From positions 7,731 to 34,302 of the forward strand of contig NW_014039997.1 in assembly GCF_001186125.1 (NCBI RefSeq): a stretch of DNA of 26,572 bases. Direction: 5' to 3'. The translations under genes and the position numbers were made by a program. This document shows, piece after piece, positions 10,882 to 21,898 of this stretch (position 1 is the first letter of the stretch; each line of letters begins with the position of its first letter). The DNA comes from Sphaeroforma arctica JP610 (taxonomy: Eukaryota > Opisthokonta > Ichthyosporea > Ichthyophonida). The notes under the pieces were generated by a model. That model saw only the letters and a program-made list of their open reading frames with translations, made no database searches and was not told the origin of the DNA.

Positions 10882-11603
10882 TGTTGTGCGCTGTAAATGT
10901 ATTAATAGTGCGCTTAAGTTTTGCATAAGAAAACTACTGTCAAGTGATAAAAACCTAGTTTATTCGCGTTCAGTCTAATATACGTGTTGTTACTCACGAT
11001 AGAACTGAACTTATATTATTGTAAGAGCTTCCTTTTATACGTAAGCTCATAACTGTGTAGCTTAGTACTAAGGTTCCAATGCATCACAATAAAGAGATGT
11101 AGTCCAACAAAGGTACAAGTACTTGCCGATCCCCTCCCATCTCCGCCTCACTAGGGAAAAGGCGACAAGGCATGCATGTGGCACAAGCTTCCTTCCTCCA
11201 CGTATGCCTTATACACCAATGATGCGTGCCTCCATAGGTATACATGTGCCTTGACACACATATACTGAATCTGATCCATCTCTCACTTACTAGCACGTGC
11301 TGACATGCGCTACATAGCTTCCCTAGGCCTAACAGGCACACCGTGCCCCTCCCTATTACGTAGCATTGCGCTATACAACACGCGCCAGGATGTCATCGCG
11401 TAAAACATGAAGACTTGGAACTGTAAACCCTCTAACTTAGGAAGCTAAAGAATAAACTAACTAAAACCTAAGTTTATCCTCACAAACTTGGTTTATCCAG
11501 CAGTTTTTAACCAAATATTTTAGGGAGACATTTGCATCCTAAATTTACTCTTTCAGGGCCAAAAGTGACCTTGCTCCCAGTTTAAGGGCTACTGCGCCTT
11601 ACA
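10882..11603 (-). repeat. Gypsy 3' LTR
   Basis: Direct repeat of 17911-18631. On the + strand it starts TGTTGTGCGC and ends GCGCCTTACA, an imperfect inverted pair with TG...CA ends. In element orientation a short purine-rich stretch precedes it. Confidence 0.95.
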
Positions 11604-12073
11604 CGCCTCTCGGATGTGGCCAACTAAAATGTGAACATAAAAGTTGCAAAAGCCGACACGTAGTAACCACAAACAGATGTAAATCATGCACACAGCCGTG
11701 TACCAACATCCAAATCACATCATAACCGGCCGTAAAAGACCATGGAATTCAACAAGGCCGCCCTCATTACACCACTAAAAGGAACTGAAACTGCACATAA
11801 AAACAAAACAAGGGATGAACCTCAATCACCCATAGTAATCACTTCCATGCTGTATGCAAAGATGAATCACAGCATCACCAACAACTGCTATATCCATCAC
11901 CAACAACTGCTATATAGGTGAGCGTTTCCTTCCAACAATCCAGTACATCACGTACAATTACTGAACCATTGAGCGCACACATGACTTACTATAGGCGCAC
12001 CCTCTATGACCCTCACCCTTGGAGCGAAACTAGCGAAAGCCAGGTGTGACATAGTGATGCAAATGACACCTGG
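11604..12073. other. Gypsy 3' untranslated region
   Basis: No domain was seen. A short direct repeat of CATCACCAACAACTGCTATA occurs twice around 11872-11918. Confidence 0.5.
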
Positions 12074-12307
12074 ATGGAGCCATGGATGAGTGCGGCGTTC
12101 GACCACGACCCCCGCAATCCCCCAGACTATGTCCCATTTCAATGGGACTCTACTTACAGTCATGAGGGCAACCTCAGGCGTTATACGGCCTTCGAACACA
12201 TGATGGAGAAGACATATAGACAACATCCACCCGTACCATGGTGTGCACGCGAAAACAAAGGGAAGTATCACGACAATGGAGGAATATTTCGACTTGCAGC
12301 ACTATGA
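12074..12307 (+). CDS. Antisense open frame between gypsy integrase and 3' LTR
   Basis: 77 codons on the strand opposite to the element, from an ATG, rich in Pro, Asp, His, Tyr and Trp (MEPWMSAAFDHDPRNPPDYV, then QWDSTYSHEGNLRRY). Its composition looks more like real soluble protein than does the sense frame in the same place. It lies where some Ty3/gypsy lineages (for example plant Tat-group elements) carry additional, sometimes antisense, reading frames. No homologous protein is recognised. It may be chance. Confidence 0.35.
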   Translation: MEPWMSAAFDHDPRNPPDYVPFQWDSTYSHEGNLRRYTAFEHMMEKTYRQHPPVPWCARENKGKYHDNGGIFRLAAL

Positions 12308-12313
12308 GAGGAT

Positions 12314-13560
12314 CTATCGACTGAGTCGGGCCCAACGAGAGCGCGACAGCAAGAGGTAAGTACGGTGCAAACGCAGTTGTTTCTTTTTGAACGTGACCAA
12401 ATGCATGACTGGTCCATCATGTCCCGTAACCTCCGCGGGACGAAACCACCGAGCACGTAGTTTGTGATGCCCTACGTCGCACCAGAAGCGGACTTGCGTT
12501 CCAACTGGAAGTAGCTGTGTATCTTGGCGTGATTGGTTAGCATAATGCTGCTGCTGCATGCGGCGTCGTATCATCCAATCGGAGTGCTACACGATCTCTC
12601 ACTAGTGCACTCAAACCCTGATTCGAAACCAACGTTTCACCTATCTTCCGCTGCAGCGAACCCCTCTGGGGACCATCATAAACTCTGCCCGTGTGCAGAA
12701 AAAAATGGTGAAAAGCCCGTCTGAGGCACCACCGTAGCATTGTAGGCAAGCATGGCAACATAGATGTTAGCCACCCACTCATGGCAAATGTCTGTGTCAT
12801 CCATTTTAGATACCCATTTACTAATGGTGCGAATGGCCCTTTCTGCACGGCCATTTCCCCCATGATGGCCAACTGACGTTAAGTGTACATGGCTACCCAA
12901 ATTAACACAAAACAGGTCAAAAACAGAATTGCCAAACTCCGTGCCGCGGTCGGCCACAAACTGGAGCGGCACACCCCACGGTAAGATCTGTTCACGAACA
13001 AACTGAATGACACCTTGAACGTTTTTGCTGGATTGAGTAAATACTCTGACAGCCAAAAGTTTGGACGTCTCATTGACCGCTACTAACACCGAACACTCTC
13101 CTCCCGGTGCTTTGGGGATCTCCAAGAAGTCCATCAACCAGTTGACAGAGAGAACCACAGTGCGCTCCGGTTGTTAAAGAAGCCCCAGTGGTTCCGTTGG
13201 AGGACACCCATGCATCTGGCAAGGGCCGCATACACGTCCAATCAACCGTACCTGCGGACGCAACCCCTCCCAACCATCGACCAGTTGACAGAGAGAACCA
13301 CAGTGCGCTCCGGTTGTTAAAGAAGCCCCAGTGATTCCGGTGGAGGACGCCCATGCATCTGGCAAGGGCCGCATACACGTCCAATCAACCGTACCTGCGG
13401 ACGCAACCCCTCCCAACCCAGAACGTCCCTTACAAGATGTTGCAACAGTGCCTGGGCAGCATGGACATATGCTACATGCAAATATTGCAATGCCTTCACC
13501 ACCTGAGCCCCTGACAGCGGCACCCCCCACAGAGAACGTGACGGGCACGCTAACAATATC
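12314..13560 (-). pseudogene. Gypsy integrase (fossil)
   Basis: The zinc-binding HHCC part (YLHVAYVHAAQALLQHLVRD, then CGPCQMHG) lies upstream of the catalytic core. The core (13158-12676) reads NWLMDFLEIPK, then VADRGTEFGNSVFDLFC, then GHHGGNGRAERAIRTISKW, the D, D and E blocks of DDE retroviral-type integrases. A basic C-terminal stretch near 12574-12314 (LLPVGTQVRFWCD, then RARWFRPAEVTGHDGP) fits the SH3-like/GPY-type end module. An internal tandem duplication is present in this copy. Confidence 0.88.
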
Positions 13561-14039
13561 GGCCAGGGGTCAACGGGTAAGGGGATGGCTGGACGAGTAC
13601 GTTTCGATGGCGGCTGGTGACTGTCAGCACCGGTTATCGCCTCCACCGGGCCAGACTCTTCGTTACTACCACTGGGCGGAAGTACACGTGGGCGAGCAGG
13701 CTCAAGACTGTGCCTCCCTACTTCTCGAGACAACATCCGCTGCTCGAAAGACACATCCGCCCCGGCTGCAACGACTTGCGGACGTATCTCCCCTTTGTCC
13801 AAGGCCTGGGCCAGAATAGTAGGGTGCATCTCTGGGTGAGACACAGCCAGCCCAATGACGGCAGCCGCAACCCCAGGAAACACTCCTGTACGCACACCTT
13901 TCCCGCTAATCATAGGAGAACACACAAGTGGTGCGTTACTAGGCAAAGGGCGAACTGAAAGCAACGAACTCTCACTCGGCAACGCCGTCACCGGAGACAC
14001 CGCTAAGGAATCACAGCGCTGCCATAGATCAGCGGAGAC

Positions 14040-14430
14040 CTTAAACTGCCGAGGCCCTAACCTGCACGCAAGGGTGACAAAAGAAGGTGGACCAGTGGGT
14101 GAGTGTCCAAAACGCGAGAAGATACCCTCCATACGCGGGATTACCGTAGGCTCATCCGCCAACAAGGAACACAACTGCAGGAACCAAGCCGCCGAGGGCC
14201 AATACGGACATATCAACGTGCACCAGGCCTGGTCTCTCTGCGCCTTCTCAAGGACAGCTGTCGACAGAGTCCAAGGAGGGTTCATAAACCAATTAACGGT
14301 AGGGTCGCCCCAGAAACGTGCAAAGACGCCACCTTGCAAGGTTGGCGAGCAGTAGTAAGGCAATAGATTGCTGCCTGGGAGTGCCAAACCGTTCGCTGTG
14401 TGGGGTCCCCACCGCTTTTCCAAGCGTCGA
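14040..14430 (-). other. Dam-like methyltransferase segment between RNase H and integrase
   Basis: About residues 170-300 of the open frame that begins at 14942. Motifs: KRWGPHTANGLALPGSNLLP, then VNWFMNPPWTLSTAVLEKA, then CTLICPYWPSAAWFLQLCSL. These resemble the block in DIRS-type retrotransposon polyproteins (FGPHTVDxFAS... NPPxxLIPRVL... LVxPxWPSxxW) that has been compared with phage N6-adenine DNA methyltransferases, in which NPPW/DPPY is the catalytic motif (here 14271-14282). The host element is Ty3/gypsy with LTRs and a DDE integrase, not DIRS. The function in the element is unknown. The assignment rests on memory of the DIRS pattern. Confidence 0.6.
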
Positions 14431-14544
14431 AAGTATGCCGACGTCAGCATATATTCCTCCGTAGTGGGTAGCTGGACCAGCGGGTCCGCCCATGACACTC
14501 GGAAGCTCACTCTTTGTCCCTGAACCTTGAGAATAGGGTCAATA

Positions 14545-14942
14545 GACACACACAGACGCGATAAAATGCCTGCCACCGGGGTATCTACCCCAGGCACATG
14601 GATTTTTTCTACGTCGAAGTCTCTCAGAACGTCGTAGTAACGCCCCATGCGACGCCCTCGTACATCATCTGGAAAAGCAGCACGGGCTTTGCTGAGCATC
14701 GCTAGAAGGGGTTGGTGATCAGTACATAAGCGGATCGGAAGAAGAGCTCTTCTAAGCACCCGCGAATTCTTCTTGATACCATACACTAAGGTAAATGCTT
14801 CCTTGTTTGTAATGTGGTATGCGAACTGAGCAGAGTCGTACCTAGATACAAAGAAGCATACTGGGAGTAGGACTTCATCTCGTAGGACAGCTAATTTCCC
14901 ACCTACCCCAACCGATTCACAAGCATCAGCGTACATGACCAT
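14545..14942 (-). pseudogene. Gypsy RNase H (fossil)
   Basis: Reads MVMYADACESVGVGGKLAVL, then AYHITNKEAFTLVYGIKK and RLCTDHQPLLAML, the three acidic blocks of Ty3 RNase H (D...E...D). It closes with VPGVDTPVAGILSRL, corresponding to the family's VPGxxNxxADxLSR. Confidence 0.92.
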
Positions 14943-15700
14943 CTACTCCTTAGGGCGAGGTTCGACAAAGACTGCACAAGACTGCAGACATTCATTTAAG
15001 CACGCAAAGGCCTCACGCTGAGGTGCTGCCCACACAAATTCCACCTTGTCTTTGAGCAATGCTGACAAAGGGGCTAAAATACGTGCGAAGTTGGGTATGT
15101 AGTCGGACCACCACCCCACCGTGTGGTACCATGACTCCAGTAGGTCCTTGGAGGTAAGCTCTTGCAGTGATAGCAATGCCTCCAAACGTCCCAAATCGAT
15201 CGTTGATCCTCGATAATCAATTAATCGGCCCAGGATCACTACTGGCTTCGTATATTGTGTAATGCTACATTTAGAGAGCCTCAACTGTACTCCATATTGT
15301 GCACAGCGAGCAACTAGTGCCAACAAACATGTCCAGTGCTCCATAGGATCATCGTGTGCAAAGGATATATCATCGATATACCACATGATATCCATAAGTC
15401 CAGCAAATACATCCCCCAGCATCTCTTGGCAGCGACAAGATGCCTCCTTGAGACCAAAGGGCATTCCTACAAATGCAAAACGGCCAGCTGGAGTTACAAA
15501 CATAAGGTACTTCCGAGACGCTGGAGCCACACGACGTTGGCACAACCCCTGCCCCATATCTACTGTCATCACCCAGCGCTTGCCCTTGAGCGTTGATAGA
15601 TATTCTCTTTCTGTAGGTATGTAATGTGGCTCAGCTCGAAGTTGTGTATTCACCCGCTTTTAAGTTGATACAGCAGCGCCAGTCATCTACTGTCTTAGGA
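14943..15700 (-). pseudogene. Gypsy reverse transcriptase (fossil)
   Basis: Typical Ty3 blocks on the - strand: KGKRWVMTVDMGQG (first catalytic Asp region), FAFVGMPFGLKEASCRCQ (the MPFGLxNAP block), MWYIDDISFAHDD (YxDD box), LRLSKCSI and VVILGRLID (LG block), then the connection region VEFVWAAPQREAFACLNE. The order and spacing fit the family. Confidence 0.92.
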
Positions 15701-16587
15701 ATGACCCCAGGTTTCTTAAACACTAAGTGCGGTGCTGAACACAATTCTGACTTATCGATGCGCTCAATTAGCCAAGCATCTATCTTCAACTGGAGTGCTT
15801 CTAGCTTCAAAGGGTCCTTGTCAAAACAGCTGACGTACTGCGGGATGGCATCCTCACTCTCACTAATCACCAGGTCAGGTAAGTTGAGGAAGCGCAGGGC
15901 CAGGTCAGCTAACAGTTGTTGCAACACCCCTTCCGTTGCCCCACATATACTAGCTAGATCCTTGATGCCTTCAATGCCTAGAGGTGGATCCTTCTCCTCG
16001 TCCCACACCTCATACTCTTGCTCCTCTGCTGCCCACTCAGCTGTGCAATAACGTTTCGGTTCTCTAGCCAGCACACGCCCTTCTAACACCTCTTCTGTCA
16101 CCCCTACTCTTTTCTGCAGCGTCTGAAACACCGCTTGCTCTCCACTGACACTACCGGTATCTGTCACTACAGTCCCAACCTCCTCTGCCTTACCCATCAG
16201 TTCCAGGTAGGCAATTGTTAACTCAGCTTGCGGCGCCACACAAAGCACACCTTGCTTCCACATCAGGTGCCACTTATGCTTTTGTAATGTGTTGTATCCT
16301 ATCAGTAACTCACAGCCAATTGGTACTTCTGTGACGACTAGGCAGTCTATCCAGTGTTCAGCAGTGTGACCACCCCAAGTAACCACCGCTAACTTTACTC
16401 TTGTAGCCCCTAGCGGCTGCAGCAACCCCATGTCCCCTACACCAGTGAACACTTCACCTTCGTACTGGTGTACTTTGACTTTTAACTCGGTTGCAATTGT
16501 TTGAGTGATTAAAGTAGGTGTAGCCCCTGAGTCCAGATAGATCTTAACCCAGCGTGAACCTACCCAAGCACCTGATACCCCCGCAAG
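15654..16587 (-). pseudogene. Gypsy aspartic protease and linker region (fossil)
   Basis: The - strand shows LDSGATPTLITQ near 16536-16501, the catalytic motif of retropepsins, followed by LVVTEVPIGCELLIGYNTLQ near 16345-16286, which matches the second conserved block (ILGxDxL). The stretch then leads through an acidic linker into the reverse transcriptase. Confidence 0.8.
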
Positions 16588-17878
16588 TCACTCCTGTCCC
16601 GGGGTCACGAAGTTAGTGGCACTTGCCACCACCGACACCTTGTCATTGCTCTTGTTGCTTACTACCGCATCCTTAGCGCCATCCTTAGATACATGCTTCA
16701 ATGCTACTACCACAGCCGCCTCATCCCACTTTCTCTTAAGCGCTTCCTTTTTCCGCTTCTTGAACTTCTGCGCAGCACCTTGTGGGACAGTTCTGCTGCT
16801 GGTCTTGGCAACACAGTCTCTCTCAAGATAACTCGCACTTCCGCAGGAGTGACAACCAGAGTAACGATCCGAGCCCGGTACCTGCCCCAAGGCTCCTACC
16901 ACACCTCCAGCACGATTGCCCTCTTGTGCGGACGGCCTTCTTACTAGCAGTAAGTCACTCTGGATTTTAACAACCAGGGGGGGTTCACCTGCTTCATAAG
17001 CGCTTTCTACCGCCACTCTATCTTTCTCTAAAGGGTAGCAAGCAATGGCAAAGTTTCTTAAGTCCACTTCAGTGGCCTTGAGTTTTGTCATGACCTCTTC
17101 CCCAAACACTGGATATCTCAACATCGTCTCTATGTCAGCTTTGACAAAGGTGTCTGCTAGCACTGGTTCCACCAGACAGGCCACCGCTTGAGCCCTTTGC
17201 TTTGATAAGGTGTAGAAGTTCTCGATGACGGCACACAGCCGCTCACCTTCCACAACATCGTCATTGCTAATAAGTTTTTTTTAGCAGCAGTCATTAGGCT
17301 ATTAGCCAGGGTGTCTTCCTGTGTACCTTCAGTGGCACCTGCAGTAGTCTTCTTGGCCTTTTCATCTCGCACCGTCAGGTTCCAATCTTCAATTCTCTGA
17401 GCACCATACCCCCATTGAGCCACGAGGTCCAGGCCGCAGTAAGTACAGCTTTGAAAGCATTGAACTTAAATTCCTTAGGATACACTACTTTCAACGCATG
17501 GTCATTCGATATGGATTCTGCTAAAACCTTAAGTTGGGGCGCAGGATTTACCAACAACATTCTCGTTGTTCTTGCTTCCATCAACACATAAGCCATTGTC
17601 CATTCCGTAGAAACCAGCGGTGTAGGCACCGCCGCCTTCACCTTGCTCGATAATTCCTCCTTCAGAATCTGGTGCAAGATAGCATAAAGATCTGTGCAAC
17701 GGGTGCCATTGTCATAGACATCCTTGGCGATCCCACCTCTGTCATTCTGCATCGTCATACGGACACCATTCCAATCCACCAGAAATTCATGACGAGATGC
17801 TCCATACTTCTGCTTCCCCGCATAGGCTCCAAACCGGCCCTTGGCTGCATCTGAGATCGACATTTCAATATCCCACAC
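16588..17878 (-). pseudogene. Gypsy gag region (fossil)
   Basis: First coding region after the 5' LTR. It starts with an N-terminal part rich in charged residues (MWDIEMSISDAAKGRFGAYA) and ends with a Cys-rich zinc-knuckle-like motif (CHSCGSASYLERDC) and a Lys-rich tail. That architecture is nucleocapsid-like. The region is not continuous in this copy. Confidence 0.75.
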
Positions 17879-17910
17879 TATTAATTGTTGTATCTATGAG
17901 TACGTATATT

Positions 17911-18631
17911 TGTTGTGCGCTGTAAATGTATTAATAGTGCGCTTAAGTTTTGCTTAGGAAAAACACTGTCAAGTGGTAAAAACCTAGTTTATTCGCGTTC
18001 AGTCTAATATACGTGTTGTTGCTCACGATAGAACTGAACTTATATTATTGCAAGAGCTTCCTTTTATACGTAAGCTCATAACTGTGTAGCTTAGTACTAA
18101 GGTAACAATTTATCACAATAAAGAGATGTAATCCAACAAAGATACAAGTCTTTGCCGATCCCCTCCCATCTCCGCCTCACTAGGGAAAAGGAGTCAAGGC
18201 ATGCATGTGGTACAAGCTTCCTTCCTCCACCTAAGCTTATACACCAATGATGCGTGCCTCCATAGGTATACATGTACCTTGACACACATATACTGAATCT
18301 GATCCATCTCTCACTTACTAGCACGTGCTGACATGCGCTACATAGCTTCCCTAGGCCTAACAGGCACACCGTGCCCCTCCCTATTACGTAGCATTGCGCT
18401 ATACAACACGCGCCAGGATGTCATCGCGTAAAACATGAAGACTTGGAACTGTAAACCCTCTAACTTGGGAAGCTAAAGAATAAACTAACTAAAACCTAAG
18501 TTTATCCTCACAAACTTGATTTATCCAGCAGTTTTTAACCAAATATTTTAGGGAGACATTTGCATCCTAAATTTACTCTTTCAGGGCCAAAAGTGACCTT
18601 GCTCCCAGTTTGAGGGCTATTGCGCCTTACA
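17911..18631 (-). repeat. Gypsy 5' LTR
   Basis: Matches 10882-11603 over its full length. No obvious tRNA 3'-end match was seen just inside it, so the priming mode is unknown. Confidence 0.95.
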
Positions 18632-19193
18632 CTCTTGATGTCCATAGTTATTGCATTAACCAATAACTTGCCACTTATCAAGAGTTACCGACTTAGCCTT
18701 CATCCGACTGGCACATCTGGTTGGCTGAACGGAGAATAAACTAAGCAACGCTAATAGTCCTTGGAAACCTATGTTCGGTTGAGCCATCTCGTTACCGAAG
18801 TATTCAGATATAAATAGATTTGGAAGGTAAATATAGTTCTATTAATAGAACTAGAGCAGATCTTATATTTGGTATTTTACTGGGGCCTTTTTTTGGCCTT
18901 GTCCAATTATCTGATATATAAAATGGAAAAGGTATTTAATTAATAAAAACCGTTAAAAGCCATTTAAGAGTTTACGTACTTTAAGAGTACGTTTATATTA
19001 CAAGATTCTAATGTGGAGGCCCGGCTTTTACAGATGCAGGCAAAGTGGCTGGTGGTGAATTTGTAGCTACCGGGGCAGGCAAGGCAGAGATGTACGTAAT
19101 CGTTCCAATCATAGCACAGAGTCGGATTGGTGTAGGTTCGAAGCAGCGGTTAAAGCTGTCGTGTCTGGCTTTGTCTCGATTTGAGGTTGGCGG

Positions 19194-19733
19194 TTAGCCC
19201 ATGACCAGTTGGTAGTAGTATTGGTGCCGGGCCATTGCCGCGATCTCTTTGTTGGACCAGCGTTTCGTTGAGTTCTTCCTAATGTCGTCACAGCGTCGGC
19301 GGAGGGCTACATGGTCGGGTGTACGCCCGCCCATGGGTTTGTGTACAGTTTTCAGGTGGGCATAGATACTGTACGGGAAGCACAGTGATGGTTTGTCGTG
19401 GGCCCAGGCGGGTTGCGTCAGAGGGGTGAGTGGGTTTGTACTGGCTATTGAGTAGAGTTGTATTCCCAGGCAACCTCCGAGGTAGTCCGCGAAAGGTCGC
19501 GCGGGGAACAGGCCACAAAAGTGGAGTAAGTTTGTTTGATGTTTGATAAACCTAGGGTATTTAGTGCCCGTGATGATGGCTGCTGCTCGGATGAATGCTG
19601 AGTTATAGCGCTCGAACAGGGGGTTCAGCGCCAGGCAATAGTGTTCAGGCCATATGTAGCCGTGGATAGGTGAATGTTTTGAACAGCACCAGTCGGTTGT
19701 GGGAGTGTCACCAGCTGAAGCTATGGAAGCCAT
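19194..19733 (-). pseudogene. LINE C-terminal domain after the reverse transcriptase
   Basis: Open for 179 codons on the - strand. The segment LNPLFERYNSAFIRAAAIIT and later LLHFCGLFPARPFADYLGG match the post-RT region of LINEs, where an FERxYNxALR-like helix is followed by a LGLLPARALAD-like motif. Beyond 19194 the element continues in another frame to 19033, where the solo LTR begins. Confidence 0.7.
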
Positions 19734-21228
19734 AAGCGCAGAAAGATACCCAAGGACAATGCTGCAACCAGGGATTCCATATGTCTGGCGAAGTTGATCC
19801 CTGGTTCTCCGTGAGAGAGTGGGAACCTCAGATATTAGGAGAGTTTAGACTTGGCATGTGTGGGCGGCATCTTCAGGGAGAGGTAGCGTGTGTTCCAAGG
19901 TGCGTCTGCGAGCGTCGGCGTGATAGGCTCCCCATTTATACGGAGGGTTGGTGCCGCGTGTCGCAAGTCGGTAGATCGTACTCGGGTTTGATGGCACCCT
20001 GTTCGAGGCCAGATTTGCGTCTCCACGCATGAATGTCGTCTAAGAAGGGCCGGAGTGGAACCGGTTGGGGGGCTTGGATCCGTGTGCCGTCGACAATTAA
20101 ACTAAGGAATCCATGTTGATAATAAAGAGCTAGGGGCCAACGATTGAGTCTTGTAGGATGTCATTCGTTCAACGGAATAGAGGCGAGAGCGTGCCGCGGT
20201 ATGTCACTCGGGTAGGGACCTTTTAAAATAGCGCGCGGAGACAGTTGATCTAGTTTTAGGGCATTCCAGCGTGGCGCAGGAGTACCATATGCGTGGGAGA
20301 GCAACCTTATCGTATGCTTTGGTAATATCCAAACATACGTCATTACACTCCTCTTCCGACTGTGTCTCAGATTTCATGGCGGCGAGTGCTTGGGTAAAAC
20401 AGGAGTATCGTGATTTGAAGCCAGCTTGGATAGCATGGATTGCAGAGCCGGGGTGGCTCGTAATCAGCTTAATGAAGCACTTTGCGTCTGACTATTTGAG
20501 TTAGCGTGATAGGGCGGAAGTCGGCGGGGGAGGTGATATCTGCATCAGCCTTTTGGGGGGGGTGCGCTGTCAGGAGGCTGCAGTTCAGGGATGCAGGGAA
20601 GGTACCCGCCTTCAATAGCTCAGTGAATGCTTCGGCACGGAGTCTAATCAGTGGGCTATTGGCGTCGGGGCGTCCTAGTGGCCTGCGTTCGGTGGAACGC
20701 TCCACTGCAGCCTTCAGGAGGAGGATGTGGATCCCGTTGGGATAGCATAGTCTCCATTACATCGTCGGGGTGTATGGCAGAAGTTACATCTGGCAAGGTT
20801 CGGTATCCGGTGGAACCACGTAAGGGTTTGTTGAGTTGAATAGCTTCTCAAAGTAGCCAGTGTCATCGGCACCCAGTATGCAGGGTTGGCGCGGAGACCG
20901 TCGTTGGTACGCAAAATCTTTAAACATGTGAGTATGGCTTTGGGCGGTCAGACGTGGGCGGAACGAGGGGTTTGGCAGCCGCTAGACCCAGTGTCTGTTT
21001 ATGTCGTAGTCCCCCGAAGATTTGTGGGTTACCGGCATAGCGCCAGATGCGGTCGAGGATCCGTAGCAGCCCTTCCACTCGTCTGTACAAAGTGAGATAC
21101 GACCGTAGTAGGTTCTGCTGCGCCCGGATTTTGGCTTGGAATAGTCGCGCGCGGGATTTGTTGCGTAGGTGATAAAGTCGATGGCGGAATTGGTAATATC
21201 CATGAGAGGGGAGGCATTGATCCGGAGG
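19734..21228 (-). pseudogene. LINE reverse transcriptase region
   Basis: The - strand carries typical non-LTR RT blocks in order: FPASLNCSLLTAHPPQKADA with ADFRPITLTQ (domains 0-1, near 20600-20500), VCLDITKAYDKVALP (domain 3, first catalytic Asp, near 20335-20290), LSLIVDGTRIQAPQPVP followed by FLDDIHAW (near 20115-20020; FLDD where FADD is expected, and the QG...LSP block is not evident, so an internal loss is likely), and PTLRINGEPITPTLADAP (thumb-like region, near 19960-19905). Blocks change frame several times. The N-terminal part (21228-20920) is basic and helical, as in the linker of many LINEs. No RNase H domain was recognised. Confidence 0.8.
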
Positions 21229-21898
21229 TGACACGTAAACTTCGATAGATATTTCTATGTCTTAAACTATGTTATATAAACTACGAGATAATTTAAGTCA
21301 GTTAGGATTTAGCAGTGGTAGCTTGTGTAAGAATGATCGGGACTGCCTCTTGGTAAGAGCCTTAGTATCCTCGATCACACAGGACGTACCTCTAGCTGTT
21401 CTTTATTGAATAATTTTCACTAGAAGTACTAAGTGTTCATGACCACATGTCTAATTTATAGATAGACATAAGAACGTAAGTCAAGTTAATACATTAGCTA
21501 ATATAAATAAAGTTCCATCTGAAGAAAAGTTAAAAAAATTGTCTAATTTATAGATAGACATAAGAACGTAAGTCAAGTTAATACATTAGCTAATATAAAT
21601 AAAGTTCCATCGGAAGAAAAGTTAAAAAAAGAAAAAGACTTATTGGATTTTGGAGATTGGCGGGAAGACCAAATCCTGTAAGTAGTAGTTCAGAGATTAT
21701 AAAATTTAGCTTATAATATCCTACATAATAGAACCAAGTAAATGAGTCATACCAAATACTCAGGCTATTGGAGCCATCAAAGTGAATTTAGAACACTTTG
21801 GAAATATTGGGGAAAAAACTTGTATTAAAATATTTTAAATACAAATAGAAACCAATGTGTTATCTCATTTGATCTTGATATTTTTGACTGACCGGAGG
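21222..21898. mobile_element. 663-bp unclassified insertion in the LINE, flanked by CCGGAGG
   Basis: CCGGAGG occurs at 21222-21228 and 21892-21898. The 663 bp between (21229-21891) are markedly more AT-rich than the flanking LINE. Without them, LINE coding reads through (EIRPP then DQCLPS). The insert starts TGACACG and ends GACTGA, contains a 91-bp tandem duplication and has no recognised domain. A solo LTR or a non-autonomous element is possible. Confidence 0.65.
21449..21630. repeat. Two-copy 91-bp tandem repeat
   Basis: Units at 21449-21539 and 21540-21630 are nearly identical (one clear substitution, CTGAAG versus CGGAAG). Each holds a GTAAGT. After the second unit a + strand frame reads KKEKDLLDFGDWREDQIL then stops, and looks coding, but is not identified. 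Confidence 0.9.

Larger units (their letters stand above)
10882..18631 (-). mobile_element. Ty3/gypsy LTR retrotransposon, nested in the solo LTR
   Basis: Complete 7.75-kb element in outline. It has direct LTRs of about 0.72 kb at both ends and a 4-bp duplication CTCT (10878-10881 and 18632-18635). On the - strand the parts run gag with zinc knuckle, aspartic protease, reverse transcriptase, RNase H, a Dam-like segment, integrase, then a noncoding or antisense-coding region before the 3' LTR. RT-RNase H before integrase places it in the Ty3/gypsy group. The two LTRs differ at roughly 25-30 positions by eye (about 96% identical), so it is the youngest large layer of the nest. The coding region looks broken in several places, so this copy is a fossil. 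No chromodomain was recognised. Confidence 0.92.
10516..19032 (-). mobile_element. Solo LTR (TGTAA...TTACA family), split by the gypsy element
   Basis: Two halves, 10516-10881 and 18632-19032 (about 0.76 kb together), align with the LTR at 24266-25020 in reverse orientation. The ends are TGTAAG on the left and TTTTACA on the right. The 4 bp GATG flanks both ends (10512-10515 and 19033-19036), a target duplication that shows this is a complete solo LTR left by recombination, not part of a larger element. It lies within LINE sequence. A TATATATA stretch near its middle may be the LTR's own core promoter. Confidence 0.85.

Noticed and set aside
11948-12271. - strand frame of 107 codons as a possible env-type gene of the gypsy element
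   Set aside because: No signal peptide, cleavage site or membrane anchor pattern; low-complexity hydrophobic shadow of the better-looking + strand frame.
13331-14366. Long + strand open frames (162, 113, 166 and 87 codons)
   Set aside because: They are the reverse complement of the gypsy RNase H, Dam-like and integrase region, which has clear family motifs on the - strand.
15262-16051. Several + strand open frames of 86-141 codons
   Set aside because: Shadows of the gypsy reverse transcriptase and protease on the - strand; no motifs of their own.
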